From Hyphomonas sp. (GTDB taxonomy: Bacteria; Pseudomonadota; Alphaproteobacteria; Caulobacterales; Hyphomonadaceae), in the NCBI GenBank assembly GCA_024743015.1, contig JANSXJ010000069.1, forward strand, positions 1 through 13,609: a DNA stretch of 13,609 bases, read 5' to 3'. The notes under the pieces were generated by a model. The model was not told the DNA's origin. It ran no database searches and was given only the letters and a program-made list of their open reading frames with translations. This document shows positions 1-6,982 of the stretch, piece by piece (the first letter of the stretch is position 1; each line of letters starts with the position of its first letter). The position numbers were made by a program, and so were the translations under genes.

Positions 1-43
1 CATACGCCCCATACGGCTGGCCATGTAAGGTAAGACACGCACC
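1..43 (+). promoter_or_regulatory. Upstream edge and ribosome binding site of secF
   Basis: This stub precedes the secF start. An AAGG at 27-30 is a plausible Shine-Dalgarno sequence for the ATG at 44. By usual gene order the stub should hold the last codons of secD. Three forward frames are possible, with stops at 26-28, 31-33 or 45-47; the last would overlap the secF start as ATGA. The piece is too short to tell which frame is coding, so secD is not annotated here. Confidence 0.4.
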
Positions 44-1021
44 ATGATTTTTCGAATATGGCCTGAATTTAGTGCTGTCTCTTTGATGAGCCTGCGCTTC
101 ATTGCGCTGATCGTTTCCGTGATCGCGCTACTTGCGTCGGCTGCGTTTCTCACCACGCGGGGGCTTAATCTGGGCATCGACTTCGCGGGCGGTGCTGTGC
201 TCGAAATCGACAAGCCCGAAGATGTTTCTGCGGATCAGATCCGTAACAGGGTCACAGAGCTGGTTACAGGCGATGTGCAGGTGAACTCCGCGCGAGGCAC
301 CGGAGCGAATGCGCCGGAAATCGCGGTTATCCGGTTTGAGCCACAGCCGCCCGTCGGCGATGAAACACCCGACGAAGCCCAGAATCGGGCAGGGGATGTT
401 GTGAGCGCTGCGATGCGTGAACTGATCGGTGAGGAGAGGTTTAACCTCCGTTCGGAAGCTTCGGTTGGACCGAAAGTGTCAGGCGAACTGTTTCGGTCCG
501 GTATCATCGCGCTGACGGTCGCTCTGACGCTGATGATGATCTACATCTCGTTTCGCTTCCAATGGCAGTACGCACTTGGCGCCGTGGCAGCGCTGTTCCA
601 CGATGTCATCCTGACCATGGGCATGTTCGCGTTGACGGGTTTCGAGTTTAACCTCGCCACCATCGCGGCCTTGCTGACGATTGTCGGTTACTCGATGAAC
701 GACACGGTGATCGTGTTTGACCGAGTGCGTGAAGAAGCGCGAAAATACAAGAAGCTTGAATTGGCCAAAGTCGTGGATCTGGCGATCAACGCAACCATGT
801 CGCGGACCTTGCTGACCTCAAGCACGACCTTGCTGGCGCTGCTCTCGATCTTCCTCTTTGGTGGTCCCGTACTTCGCGGAATGAGCTTCGCGCTCATCTT
901 CGGCGTGATTGTCGGGACGTATTCTTCGATCTTCGTCGCTTCAGCCGTCGTGTTGCTGCTGGGCATCGACCGCGGCGACAAGCCAAAGCGTGAAGTCGAA
1001 GGATTTCAGGGCGTCAGCTAG
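44..1021 (+). CDS. secF: Protein translocase subunit SecF
   Basis: SecF is an inner-membrane partner of SecD. The SecDF complex uses the proton gradient to help pull Sec substrates across the membrane. The 325 residues show the family plan: a first membrane helix at about residues 16-36, the GLNLGIDFAGG motif (Asp46), a periplasmic domain to about residue 150, then five membrane segments. The signature GYSMNDTVIVFDR lies at residues 215-227, with the membrane-embedded Asn-Asp pair at 219-220 followed by the usual charged RVREEARK loop. Length is normal for SecF. The ATG at 44 gives the expected short cytoplasmic N terminus before helix 1. The stop codon sits in the loop of a terminator, so this is the last gene of its operon. 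SecD would be expected just to the left. Confidence 0.96.
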   Translation: MIFRIWPEFSAVSLMSLRFIALIVSVIALLASAAFLTTRGLNLGIDFAGGAVLEIDKPEDVSADQIRNRVTELVTGDVQVNSARGTGANAPEIAVIRFEPQPPVGDETPDEAQNRAGDVVSAAMRELIGEERFNLRSEASVGPKVSGELFRSGIIALTVALTLMMIYISFRFQWQYALGAVAALFHDVILTMGMFALTGFEFNLATIAALLTIVGYSMNDTVIVFDRVREEARKYKKLELAKVVDLAINATMSRTLLTSSTTLLALLSIFLFGGPVLRGMSFALIFGVIVGTYSSIFVASAVVLLLGIDRGDKPKREVEGFQGVS

Positions 1022-1030
1022 ACGCCCTTT
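1008..1030 (+). terminator. Intrinsic terminator overlapping the secF stop codon
   Basis: AGGGCGTC (1008-1015) pairs perfectly with GACGCCCT (1021-1028) across a five-base AGCTA loop, and the T run at 1028-1030 continues as TTTCAAT. The secF stop TAG (1019-1021) straddles the loop and the start of the right arm, so the left arm is coding. On the other strand the hairpin is not followed by T residues, so it looks mainly one-directional. Confidence 0.75.
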
Positions 1031-1045
1031 CAATCCGATTGGTGC

Positions 1046-1540
1046 TTAGCCGTGCAGGCGTCCGCGAACCTGGTCTTCGAGCGCCTGACAGACTGCATCT
1101 GCGACCTCATCAGCTGAAGATCCGTCACCCAGAGCGGCAGCGCGGCAGGCCTGAACGTGCAGGTTTACCAGTGCAGCTTCGGTCTGCAGGTCATCAATGC
1201 CGGTCACGAGCTCCTGCAGAGACCCTGACAGGCGAGTGAGTGCGCCCCCGCCATATGCGCCTGAGGCGCCATGCAGATTGTGTAGCGCGCGGCGAAACGC
1301 ATCCGCAGATTCATCATCTGCCGGTTCGGCACAACAAGCTTCCCAGGTGCTTTGCAACAGATCGAGATCGTTCTGTTTCCAGGATTCGACAGCTTCGGAT
1401 GGCTCAAGCTCAACTTCATTCGGGGCGGGCGCTTCAGACTCAGCTTCGGCGGCACCAACCACTCGCGTGATATCGAGCTCGGTGAGGAGATCAGAGCCGG
1501 ATTTCGGCTTCTTGAACATATTGAATAGCGACTTAACCAT
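1046..1540 (-). CDS. Orphan Hpt-domain (histidine phosphotransfer) protein
   Basis: This is a small acidic protein of 164 residues. Residues 1-50 look disordered and rich in Glu, Ala and Pro, followed by a helical domain. The motif LHNLHGASGAYGGGALTRL (about residues 86-104) resembles the Hpt phospho-acceptor site, usually H-x-x-K-G-x-[AS]-x-x-x-G. By that alignment His87 is the acceptor, and the usual Lys three residues later is His90. Hpt domains relay phosphate between response-regulator receiver domains. No kinase or receiver gene is nearby, so the partner is unknown. I chose the ATG at 1538-1540 over an in-frame GTG seven codons upstream because it gives the cleaner MVKSLFNMFKK start; neither has a strong Shine-Dalgarno sequence. 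The gene lies 63 bases downstream of nadK on the same strand and may be co-transcribed. The sequence is not close to the ChpT type. Confidence 0.7.
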   Translation of the reverse strand: MVKSLFNMFKKPKSGSDLLTELDITRVVGAAEAESEAPAPNEVELEPSEAVESWKQNDLDLLQSTWEACCAEPADDESADAFRRALHNLHGASGAYGGGALTRLSGSLQELVTGIDDLQTEAALVNLHVQACRAAALGDGSSADEVADAVCQALEDQVRGRLHG

Positions 1541-1603
1541 GCGGTGAGTTATAGCAAACACGGCTTAACAAACGACTGATTAAATAGCGAAAAAGGGTTA
1601 AGC

Positions 1604-2368
1604 TCAGAAGGCGAATTGTTCACGCAATATACGCTCGTCCAGCGCGTGGCCGGGATCAAACAGCATGGTCAGGTGCTGTGTGCGATCAGCGCGGATGGAC
1701 ACGCGTGTCACATCTCTGACTTCCTGATTGTCTGCTGCGGCAGCCACCGGACGTCGCCGCGGGGCGATGACGTCAATGTCGACTTGAGCGTCGTGTCGGA
1801 GCAACGCACCGCGCCATCTGCGGGGGCGAAATGCGCTGACAGGAGTGAGGGCGAGTAAATTAGCTCCAATCGGCAGGATCGGACCGTGCGCTGAAAGATT
1901 GTAGGCAGTTGAACCGGCAGGCGTCGCGACCATGACGCCGTCGCATGACAGCTCGGCCATTCGCTCCTTGCCATCGACGATAATCCGAAGCTTGGCGGTT
2001 TGCGCGGTCTGGCGCAGGATGGACACTTCATTGATTGCGAGGCACTGATGCCGCTGATCGTGAACATCCGTCACATCCATACGCAGCGGCATAACCATGG
2101 CCCGCTCAGCGCGATCGATGCGCGCAATCAGATCGTCTTCGTCATATTCATTCATGAGGAAGCCAACCGTGCCGCGGTTCATGCCATAAACCGGCTTGTG
2201 GTCTTCAAAGCGTCGCCGCATCGCTTCCAGCATCGCGCCGTCGCCGCCAAGTGCGACAATGACATCGGCTTTTTCCTCATCAAACTGCCCATACTTTTTG
2301 GTCAGACGGTTCAGCGCTTCCTGCGCTTCCGGACGTTTTGAGGCGACAAAGGCGATACACGTGGTCAT
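1604..2368 (-). CDS. nadK: NAD kinase
   Basis: NAD kinase phosphorylates NAD+ at the 2'-hydroxyl of the adenosine ribose to give NADP+, using ATP or polyphosphate. It is cytosolic and the only usual source of NADP. The 254 residues carry the family motifs in order: GGDG at 41-44 (catalytic Asp43), the NE pair at 114-115, and DGVMVATPAGSTAYNLSAHGP at about 144-164, which forms the NAD site. The length matches the short alphaproteobacterial form, which lacks the N-terminal extension of the enterobacterial enzyme. The ATG at 2366-2368 begins a beta strand (MTTCIAFVAS) as expected. An AGAGG lies close upstream. The gene diverges from the aldolase-like gene, and an Hpt gene follows on the same strand. 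Confidence 0.93.
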   Translation of the reverse strand: MTTCIAFVASKRPEAQEALNRLTKKYGQFDEEKADVIVALGGDGAMLEAMRRRFEDHKPVYGMNRGTVGFLMNEYDEDDLIARIDRAERAMVMPLRMDVTDVHDQRHQCLAINEVSILRQTAQTAKLRIIVDGKERMAELSCDGVMVATPAGSTAYNLSAHGPILPIGANLLALTPVSAFRPRRWRGALLRHDAQVDIDVIAPRRRPVAAAADNQEVRDVTRVSIRADRTQHLTMLFDPGHALDERILREQFAF

Positions 2369-2417
2369 GCGCCTCTATGTCGGGGGCATCGGACGCGGGG
2401 TCAAGCGCCGCCTTCAA

Positions 2418-2476
2418 TTGCCCAAACGGAAGCTTGTCGGTACAATACCGTCAACAGATATACCGGAGGAATATCC
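2418..2476 (+). promoter_or_regulatory. Sigma70-like promoter and ribosome binding site of the aldolase-like gene
   Basis: A -35 candidate TTGCCC (2418-2423) and a -10 TACAAT (2441-2446, five of six to consensus) are separated by exactly 17 bases. Transcription would start near 2453, giving a leader of about 24 bases with a strong GGAGGA Shine-Dalgarno at 2465-2470. A short perfect inverted repeat, CGGTA-CAA-TACCG (2438-2450), covers the -10 and could be an operator. No equally good promoter for the divergent nadK was found in 2369-2476. Confidence 0.5.
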
Positions 2477-3253
2477 ATGGCAGACGGAATGCAGATCACA
2501 AGCCTAAAAGGTCAGGTTAGCGAAGAGGAGTGGAAAGTCCGCGTCGATCTCGCCGCGATGTACCGCCTGACAGCCCTGCATGGCTGGACAGATATGATCT
2601 TCACGCACATTTCGCACCGCGTTCCCGGACCGGATCATCACTTCCTGATCAACCCATATGGCATGTTCTTCGAAGAGATCACGGCGTCCTCTCTGGTCAA
2701 GGTAGACCTCGAAGGAAACGTGGTTCAGGAAACGCCGTATTTCATCAATCCTGCTGGTTTCACCATTCACTCTGCGATCCACGCCGCGCGGGACGATGCG
2801 CACGTTGTCATGCACTTGCATACCGATGATGGCGTTGCCGTCTCCTGCAATAAAGAAGGTCTGCTGCCGCTGAGCCAGACCGGAATGCTGGTGCGACACG
2901 ACCTTGCCTATCACGTCTATGAGGGAGTCGCGCTGGATCACGGGGAGCGCGAGCGGCTCGTCGCCGACATTGGCAACAAGAACAACATGCTGCTCTACAA
3001 TCACGGCACGCTGACCGTGGGCGGGACAGCAGCTGAGTGTTTCCTTCGTATGTTCTTCCTGGAACGAGCGTGCTCCATGCAGGTGCGGGCGCTGACGGCA
3101 GGGCGTGAAAATATGGTCATTCCGTCGCAAGAGGTTCAGGATGTCGTGAAAGGACAGGCGAATCCGGAAGGCACCAAGACACTTGCAAACATGCTTGCTT
3201 GGCCAGGCCTGCTGCGGAAACTGGACCGCGAAGCTCCGGGCTATGACGTCTAG
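2477..3253 (+). CDS. Class II aldolase/adducin-family protein
   Basis: The 258-residue protein has the class II (zinc) aldolase/adducin fold. The zinc-binding triad is visible: H-L-H at 113-115 and His176 in the NHGTL motif. Upstream segments such as YRLTALHGWTDMIFTHISHR (about 29-48) and FFEEITASSLVKVDL (64-78) are typical of the adducin-like bacterial subgroup, not of fuculose- or ribulose-phosphate aldolases. Aligned on the zinc motif, the position of the catalytic Glu of FucA (Glu73) falls on Gly94 here, so ordinary retro-aldol chemistry is doubtful. Substrate and role are unknown. The start is firm: GGAGGA lies six bases before the ATG. The gene has its own promoter and is followed by a terminator-like hairpin, so it is probably transcribed alone, although hemA lies 120 bases downstream on the same strand. 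Confidence 0.85.
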   Translation: MADGMQITSLKGQVSEEEWKVRVDLAAMYRLTALHGWTDMIFTHISHRVPGPDHHFLINPYGMFFEEITASSLVKVDLEGNVVQETPYFINPAGFTIHSAIHAARDDAHVVMHLHTDDGVAVSCNKEGLLPLSQTGMLVRHDLAYHVYEGVALDHGERERLVADIGNKNNMLLYNHGTLTVGGTAAECFLRMFFLERACSMQVRALTAGRENMVIPSQEVQDVVKGQANPEGTKTLANMLAWPGLLRKLDREAPGYDV

Positions 3254-3261
3254 AGAAAGTC

Positions 3262-3289
3262 TTTATACGGGTATTCCCGTATGGGTTTT
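3262..3289 (+). terminator. Terminator-like hairpin after the aldolase-like gene
   Basis: ATACGGG (3265-3271) and CCCGTAT (3276-3282) form a perfect seven-base inverted repeat with a TATT loop, nine bases after the stop codon at 3251-3253. In RNA three more G-U pairs are possible (3262-3264 with 3283-3285), followed directly by TTTT at 3286-3289. It could end the aldolase transcript. An operator for hemA is the alternative. Confidence 0.5.
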
Positions 3290-3373
3290 CGCAGTAGTGC
3301 GTCCATTGATACCGTTTCAATATTAGGGGCTATCCCTTACATCCCGGTTCGTACGCAACGGAACAGATCTGCC

Positions 3374-4594
3374 ATGAAACACTTGAAAGCTTTCGAAAGC
3401 GCGCTGGATACGATCCACGAAGAAGGGCGCTACCGGGTTTTTGTCGATCTTCATCGGCACAAGGGCGAGTTCCCGAAAGCAACTGCCCGGTTCGAACATG
3501 GCGAACGCGAGATCATCGTCTGGTGTTCAAATGACTATCTCGGCATGGGCCAGGATGATGATGTCATCGATGCCATGCATGAGGCGATTGATAGTTTCGG
3601 GGCGGGCTCTGGTGGAACCCGCAATATTTCCGGAACGACCCGCTATCATGTGGACCTGGAACGGGAGCTTGCAGACCTGCATTGCAAGTCAGGCGCGCTG
3701 TTGTTCACGTCTGGCTATGTTTCGAATGATGCGACTCTGTCGACGCTTGGTAAGATCCTGCCAAATCTGATCATTTATTCTGACGCTTTGAATCACGCCT
3801 CAATGATCGAAGGCATTCGCCGTTCGGGCGCGGACTATCGCGTGTTCCGACACAATGATGTCGAACATCTTCGCGCGCTGATGGAAAATGATGAACCGGA
3901 CCGACCGAAAGTCATCGCTTTTGAAAGCGTCTATTCGATGGATGGCGATGTTGGTCCGATCGAAGCGATTTGCGATCTGGCGGACGAGTTTGACGCGCTG
4001 ACCTATCTCGACGAAGTGCATGCGGTTGGCATGTATGGCGAAGAAGGTGCAGGCGTTGCGCAACGCGACAATGTCATGCATCGCCTCGACATTGTAGAGG
4101 GCACGCTTGGCAAGGCGTTCGGCGTTATGGGCGGCTATATCGCAGCGCACGAAACGATCATCGATGCGATCCGTTCGACGGCCTCAGGCTTCATTTTCAC
4201 AACTTCCACATGCCCCGTCATGGCGGCTGGGGCCCTGGCAAGCATTCGCAAGCTCCGCTCTGATGAGGGCCGCAAACTGCGCAAGTCTCATCAGGCGCAA
4301 GCGGCCCTGCTGAAGCAGAAGTTCAGGGATGCCGGATTGCCGTTGATGGAGAGCGAGACCCATATCGTACCGCTTCTGGTTGGTGATCCTGAAAAGTGTA
4401 AGGCCTTGTCAGACACGTTGCTGTTCGACTTTGGCATCTACGTCCAGCCGATCAACTATCCCACCGTTCCGAAAGGAACGGAAAGGCTGCGGTTCACACC
4501 AGGGCCGGTGCACACCGAAGCGATGATGGACGACCTGGTCGCTGCGATCCTTGCGGTCTGGAAACAGCTCGGACTGGACGAGCAAGCGGCCTAG
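3374..4594 (+). CDS. hemA: 5-aminolevulinate synthase
   Basis: HemA condenses glycine with succinyl-CoA to give 5-aminolevulinate, the first step of tetrapyrrole synthesis by the C4 route used in alphaproteobacteria and mitochondria. It is a cytosolic, PLP-dependent fold-type I enzyme. The 406 residues match the family's roughly 400-410. The glycine-rich segment [19 protein letters not shown] is at about 74-92. [10 protein letters not shown] holds the PLP-ring Asp. EGTLGKAFG carries the Schiff-base Lys at about residue 247. The open frame extends upstream to an ATG at 3281, but those 31 residues are not aminolevulinate-synthase-like and overlap a hairpin. [12 protein letters not shown] at 3374 is the usual N terminus. 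The Shine-Dalgarno is weak (GGAA near 3360-3363). The gene ends head-to-tail against the MucR-like gene. Confidence 0.96.
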   Translation: MKHLKAFESALDTIHEEGRYRVFVDLHRHKGEFPKATARFEHGEREIIVWCSNDYLGMGQDDDVIDAMHEAIDSFGAGSGGTRNISGTTRYHVDLERELADLHCKSGALLFTSGYVSNDATLSTLGKILPNLIIYSDALNHASMIEGIRRSGADYRVFRHNDVEHLRALMENDEPDRPKVIAFESVYSMDGDVGPIEAICDLADEFDALTYLDEVHAVGMYGEEGAGVAQRDNVMHRLDIVEGTLGKAFGVMGGYIAAHETIIDAIRSTASGFIFTTSTCPVMAAGALASIRKLRSDEGRKLRKSHQAQAALLKQKFRDAGLPLMESETHIVPLLVGDPEKCKALSDTLLFDFGIYVQPINYPTVPKGTERLRFTPGPVHTEAMMDDLVAAILAVWKQLGLDEQAA

Positions 4595-4995
4595 TCGGCG
4601 CGCTTTCGACCCAACCCAATTTCCTTGGCAAAGGCTGAACGCCGCTTTGCGTAATTCGGTGCAACCATCGGATAGTCACTCGGGAGTCCCCAGCGTGCCC
4701 GGTATTCCTCGGGCGTCAGGTTGTATCGGGACCGCAGATATCGCTTCAGCATTTTCAGCTTACGACCGTCTTCGAGGCAGATGATATGATCCGGCGTGAT
4801 CGATTTGGAAATCGCAACGGCAGGGTCCGGGCGAGGCGGTGCGGTTGGTTCCTCTGAGGCCAGTTCCTGAACAGTTTGATGCACAGTCTGGATCAGATCG
4901 GGCAAGCCACTTGCTGGAACCGGATTGTTGGCTACGAATGAAGCGACAATATCAGTCGTCATCTCGAGCAACTCGGCATTTGATTGCTGGGGCAT
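4591..4995 (-). CDS. MucR/Ros-family transcriptional regulator lacking most zinc ligands
   Basis: MucR/Ros proteins are small DNA-binding regulators of alphaproteobacteria that bind AT-rich sites with T-A steps and control envelope, exopolysaccharide, motility or cell-cycle genes. The 134 residues show an N-terminal helical oligomerisation region (about 1-48), a Pro-rich linker, and the DNA-binding domain from about residue 66 to the end with [20 protein letters not shown] and a basic tail. In Agrobacterium Ros zinc is bound by C-x2-C-x9-H-x4-H. The aligned positions here are Cys73, Asp76, Tyr86 and Tyr91, so three of four ligands are gone. Zinc-free Ros/MucR homologues that still fold and bind DNA are known from Mesorhizobium loti. 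The gene converges on hemA and diverges from glyA. The target genes cannot be told from the sequence. Confidence 0.92.
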   Translation of the reverse strand: MPQQSNAELLEMTTDIVASFVANNPVPASGLPDLIQTVHQTVQELASEEPTAPPRPDPAVAISKSITPDHIICLEDGRKLKMLKRYLRSRYNLTPEEYRARWGLPSDYPMVAPNYAKRRSAFAKEIGLGRKRAD

Positions 4996-5205
4996 GTGTC
5001 GGCTCTTTAATATTTATCTAGAAACCCGCTCTCCGTCGGGCTCGGACACTATAGAAGCAACGAATCGACCAAGAATTCAACCTTGTGGTGCTAATAAAAC
5101 GTGGATTGGTTTCCTGTCGGTCGCCCAGTATTCGAAGCCGAAAAAGACTCCTTGCAGGGCGCGGCGTGTCGCCGTACATGGTCGATCAGAATTAGGAATA
5201 GTGCC
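4996..5205. promoter_or_regulatory. Divergent intergenic region between the mucR-like gene and glyA
   Basis: This is 210 bases without a gene. Reading toward the mucR-like gene, TATAGT (complement of 5048-5053) is a fair -10 with no clear -35. The AT-rich stretch 5006-5024 (TTTAATATTTATCTAGAAA), with several T-A steps, lies just before its start and is the sort of sequence MucR proteins bind, so autoregulation is plausible. Toward glyA only a weak pair was found: TTGGTT (5106-5111) and TATTCG (5129-5134), 17 bases apart. An AGGA (5194-5197) is the glyA ribosome binding site. I see no FMN, glycine or SAM riboswitch that I can recognise. Confidence 0.35.
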
Positions 5206-6513
5206 ATGCCAGACACCAGCCATCCCAAACGTTTCGACACTGCGACTTTCTTTTCTCAATCGCTTCAAGAGAGAGATCAGGACGTATTCGCCGCGATTGC
5301 GAAAGAGCAAACGCGCCAGCAGCACCAGATCGAACTCATCGCCTCCGAGAATATCGCCTCGCAGGCAGTCCTCGACGCACAGGGCACTGTGCTTACGAAC
5401 AAGTATGCCGAAGGCTATCCCGGGCGACGCTATTATGGCGGGTGCGAATATGTCGACATTGTCGAGGACATCGCGCGCGATCGCGCCAAGCAGATGTTTG
5501 AATGTGGGTTCGCGAACGTCCAACCAAATTCTGGATCGCAGGCCAATCAGGCAGTCTTCCAGGCTCTGATACAACCCGGCGACACAATCCTGGGAATGAG
5601 TCTGGATGCCGGGGGGCATCTGACCCATGGTGCACGACCCAACCAATCGGGCAAATGGTTCAACGCGATCCAGTATGGTGTGCGCGAAGACGACCATCTG
5701 ATCGATTTTGATCAAGTTGAAGCGCTCGCGAAAGAGCACAAGCCGAAACTGATCATTGCCGGTGGTTCGGCTTATCCGCGTCAGATTGATTTTGCGCGGT
5801 TTCGCGCGATTGCAGACGAAGTCGGCGCGATCTTCATGGTCGATATGGCGCACTTTGCAGGTCTGGTGGCCGGTAAAGCGCACCCCAATCCGCTCGATCA
5901 TTGCCATGTTGCCACGACGACGACGCATAAAACTCTGCGCGGCCCTCGCGGGGGGATGGTGCTGACCAATGATGCCGACATCTCCAAGAAAGTGAACTCA
6001 GCAGTCTTTCCCGGAATCCAGGGCGGTCCACTGATGCATGTCATAGCAGGAAAGGCTGTGGCCTTTGGTGAAGCGCTCACGCCTGAGTTCAAACAGTATG
6101 CCGCAGATGTGGTCGAGAACGCCAAAGCGATGGCGGCGGCTGCAAAAGAGTCGGGAATGGATCTCGTCTCAGGTGGCACGGACACGCATGTCGCGCTGAT
6201 TGATTTGCGCCCGAAAGGTGTAACGGGCCGTGATGCCGAACAGGCGCTGGAGCGCGCCTATATCACCTGCAACAAGAACGGCGTTCCATTCGATCCGGAG
6301 AAGCCAATGGTCACGAGCGGAATACGCGTCGGTTCTCCAGCGGGGACAACTCGCGGGTTTGGCATCGAAGAGTTCACTCAGATCGGAAAATGGATCGGCG
6401 AAGTGGTGGATGCCGTCGCCACGGGCGACAGTTCAGCAACCGAATCGAAGGTTCGCGCAGAAGTTGAAAAAATGACGGCTAAGTTCCCGATTTATAACGG
6501 CTTGGGGGCCTGA
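5206..6513 (+). CDS. glyA: Serine hydroxymethyltransferase
   Basis: GlyA interconverts serine plus tetrahydrofolate with glycine plus 5,10-methylenetetrahydrofolate. It is the main source of one-carbon units and of glycine, which is also the substrate of the nearby HemA. It is a cytosolic PLP enzyme. The 435 residues are slightly longer than the 417 of E. coli because of a short N-terminal extension. Conserved blocks include [33 protein letters not shown], and [17 protein letters not shown] with the PLP Lys at residue 242. The frame is open back to a GTG at 5101, but the ATG at 5206 has an AGGA Shine-Dalgarno and gives a normal N terminus. It is the first gene of the probable operon running to thiL, with only four bases before nrdR. 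Confidence 0.97.
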   Translation: MPDTSHPKRFDTATFFSQSLQERDQDVFAAIAKEQTRQQHQIELIASENIASQAVLDAQGTVLTNKYAEGYPGRRYYGGCEYVDIVEDIARDRAKQMFECGFANVQPNSGSQANQAVFQALIQPGDTILGMSLDAGGHLTHGARPNQSGKWFNAIQYGVREDDHLIDFDQVEALAKEHKPKLIIAGGSAYPRQIDFARFRAIADEVGAIFMVDMAHFAGLVAGKAHPNPLDHCHVATTTTHKTLRGPRGGMVLTNDADISKKVNSAVFPGIQGGPLMHVIAGKAVAFGEALTPEFKQYAADVVENAKAMAAAAKESGMDLVSGGTDTHVALIDLRPKGVTGRDAEQALERAYITCNKNGVPFDPEKPMVTSGIRVGSPAGTTRGFGIEEFTQIGKWIGEVVDAVATGDSSATESKVRAEVEKMTAKFPIYNGLGA

Positions 6514-6517
6514 CCGA

Positions 6518-6976
6518 TTGCGCTGTCCTTTCTGCGGATCTGAGAATACGGCGGTCAAGGATAGCCGCCCCGCGGAAGACAATACAGCTGTGCGCCGTCG
6601 ACGCGGCTGTGACAGCTGCGGCGCCCGGTTTACAACTTTCGAACGCGTTCAGCTTCGCGAAATCATGGTCGTCAAACGCGATGGAAAGCGGGTGCCTTTC
6701 CAGCGTGAGAAGCTTGCGCGCGTGATCGCGATTGCCTTACGAAAACGCCCCGTTTCGACCGAGCAAATTGATCAGATCGTCTCCGGTATCGCTCGAAAAC
6801 TCGAGAGCAGCGGAGAGATTGAAGTTGCGTCTCAGGACATTGGCGAGCTCGCTATGGAGAGCCTCCGTGTTGTCGATCCGGTCGGCTATGTACGCTATGC
6901 CAGCGTCTATCGCGACTTCGACGCGCCGTCTGATTTTGCGGCCTTTATCGAGCAATCCGAGTTGGACGAGGACTAG
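6518..6976 (+). CDS. nrdR: Transcriptional repressor NrdR (TTG start)
   Basis: NrdR represses ribonucleotide reductase genes, sensing ATP/dATP through an ATP-cone and binding NrdR boxes near nrd promoters. The 152 residues are the standard length. The zinc ribbon uses Cys3, Cys6, Cys31 and Cys34 (CPFC and CDSC), with the basic RRRRG between. The ATP-cone begins at about residue 46 ([20 protein letters not shown]) and the tail has the usual [16 protein letters not shown]. The family nearly always starts MRCPFC, which fixes the start at a TTG codon. A G-rich stretch (about 6503-6508) ten bases upstream can serve as the ribosome binding site. The TTG and the four-base gap to glyA suggest translational coupling and modest expression. 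glyA-nrdR-rib-nusB is a known alphaproteobacterial order. Confidence 0.96.
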   Translation: MRCPFCGSENTAVKDSRPAEDNTAVRRRRGCDSCGARFTTFERVQLREIMVVKRDGKRVPFQREKLARVIAIALRKRPVSTEQIDQIVSGIARKLESSGEIEVASQDIGELAMESLRVVDPVGYVRYASVYRDFDAPSDFAAFIEQSELDED

Positions 6977-6982
6977 CCCATA

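Noticed and set aside
1..47. C terminus of SecD
   Set aside because: Expected from gene order, but about ten codons in three possible frames cannot be assigned from sequence alone.
1565..1601. CtrA binding site (TTAA-N7-TTAA) between the Hpt gene and nadK
   Set aside because: Three TTAA motifs occur, but the spacings are 11 and 14 bases, not 7.
3281..3373. Longer hemA starting at the in-frame ATG at 3281
   Set aside because: The 31 extra residues do not resemble aminolevulinate synthase, and the ATG lies in the right arm of a hairpin with no ribosome binding site.
5046..5061. NrdR box upstream of the glyA-nrdR operon
   Set aside because: ACACTATA at 5046-5053 matches only one half of the palindromic box; the second half does not match.
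5101..5205. Longer glyA starting at GTG 5101
   Set aside because: The 35 extra residues are atypical; the ATG at 5206 has an AGGA at good spacing.
5077..5928. Long open frame antisense to glyA (about 283 codons)
   Set aside because: It mirrors a clearly conserved gene, has no family-like motifs, and is explained by codon bias on the sense strand.
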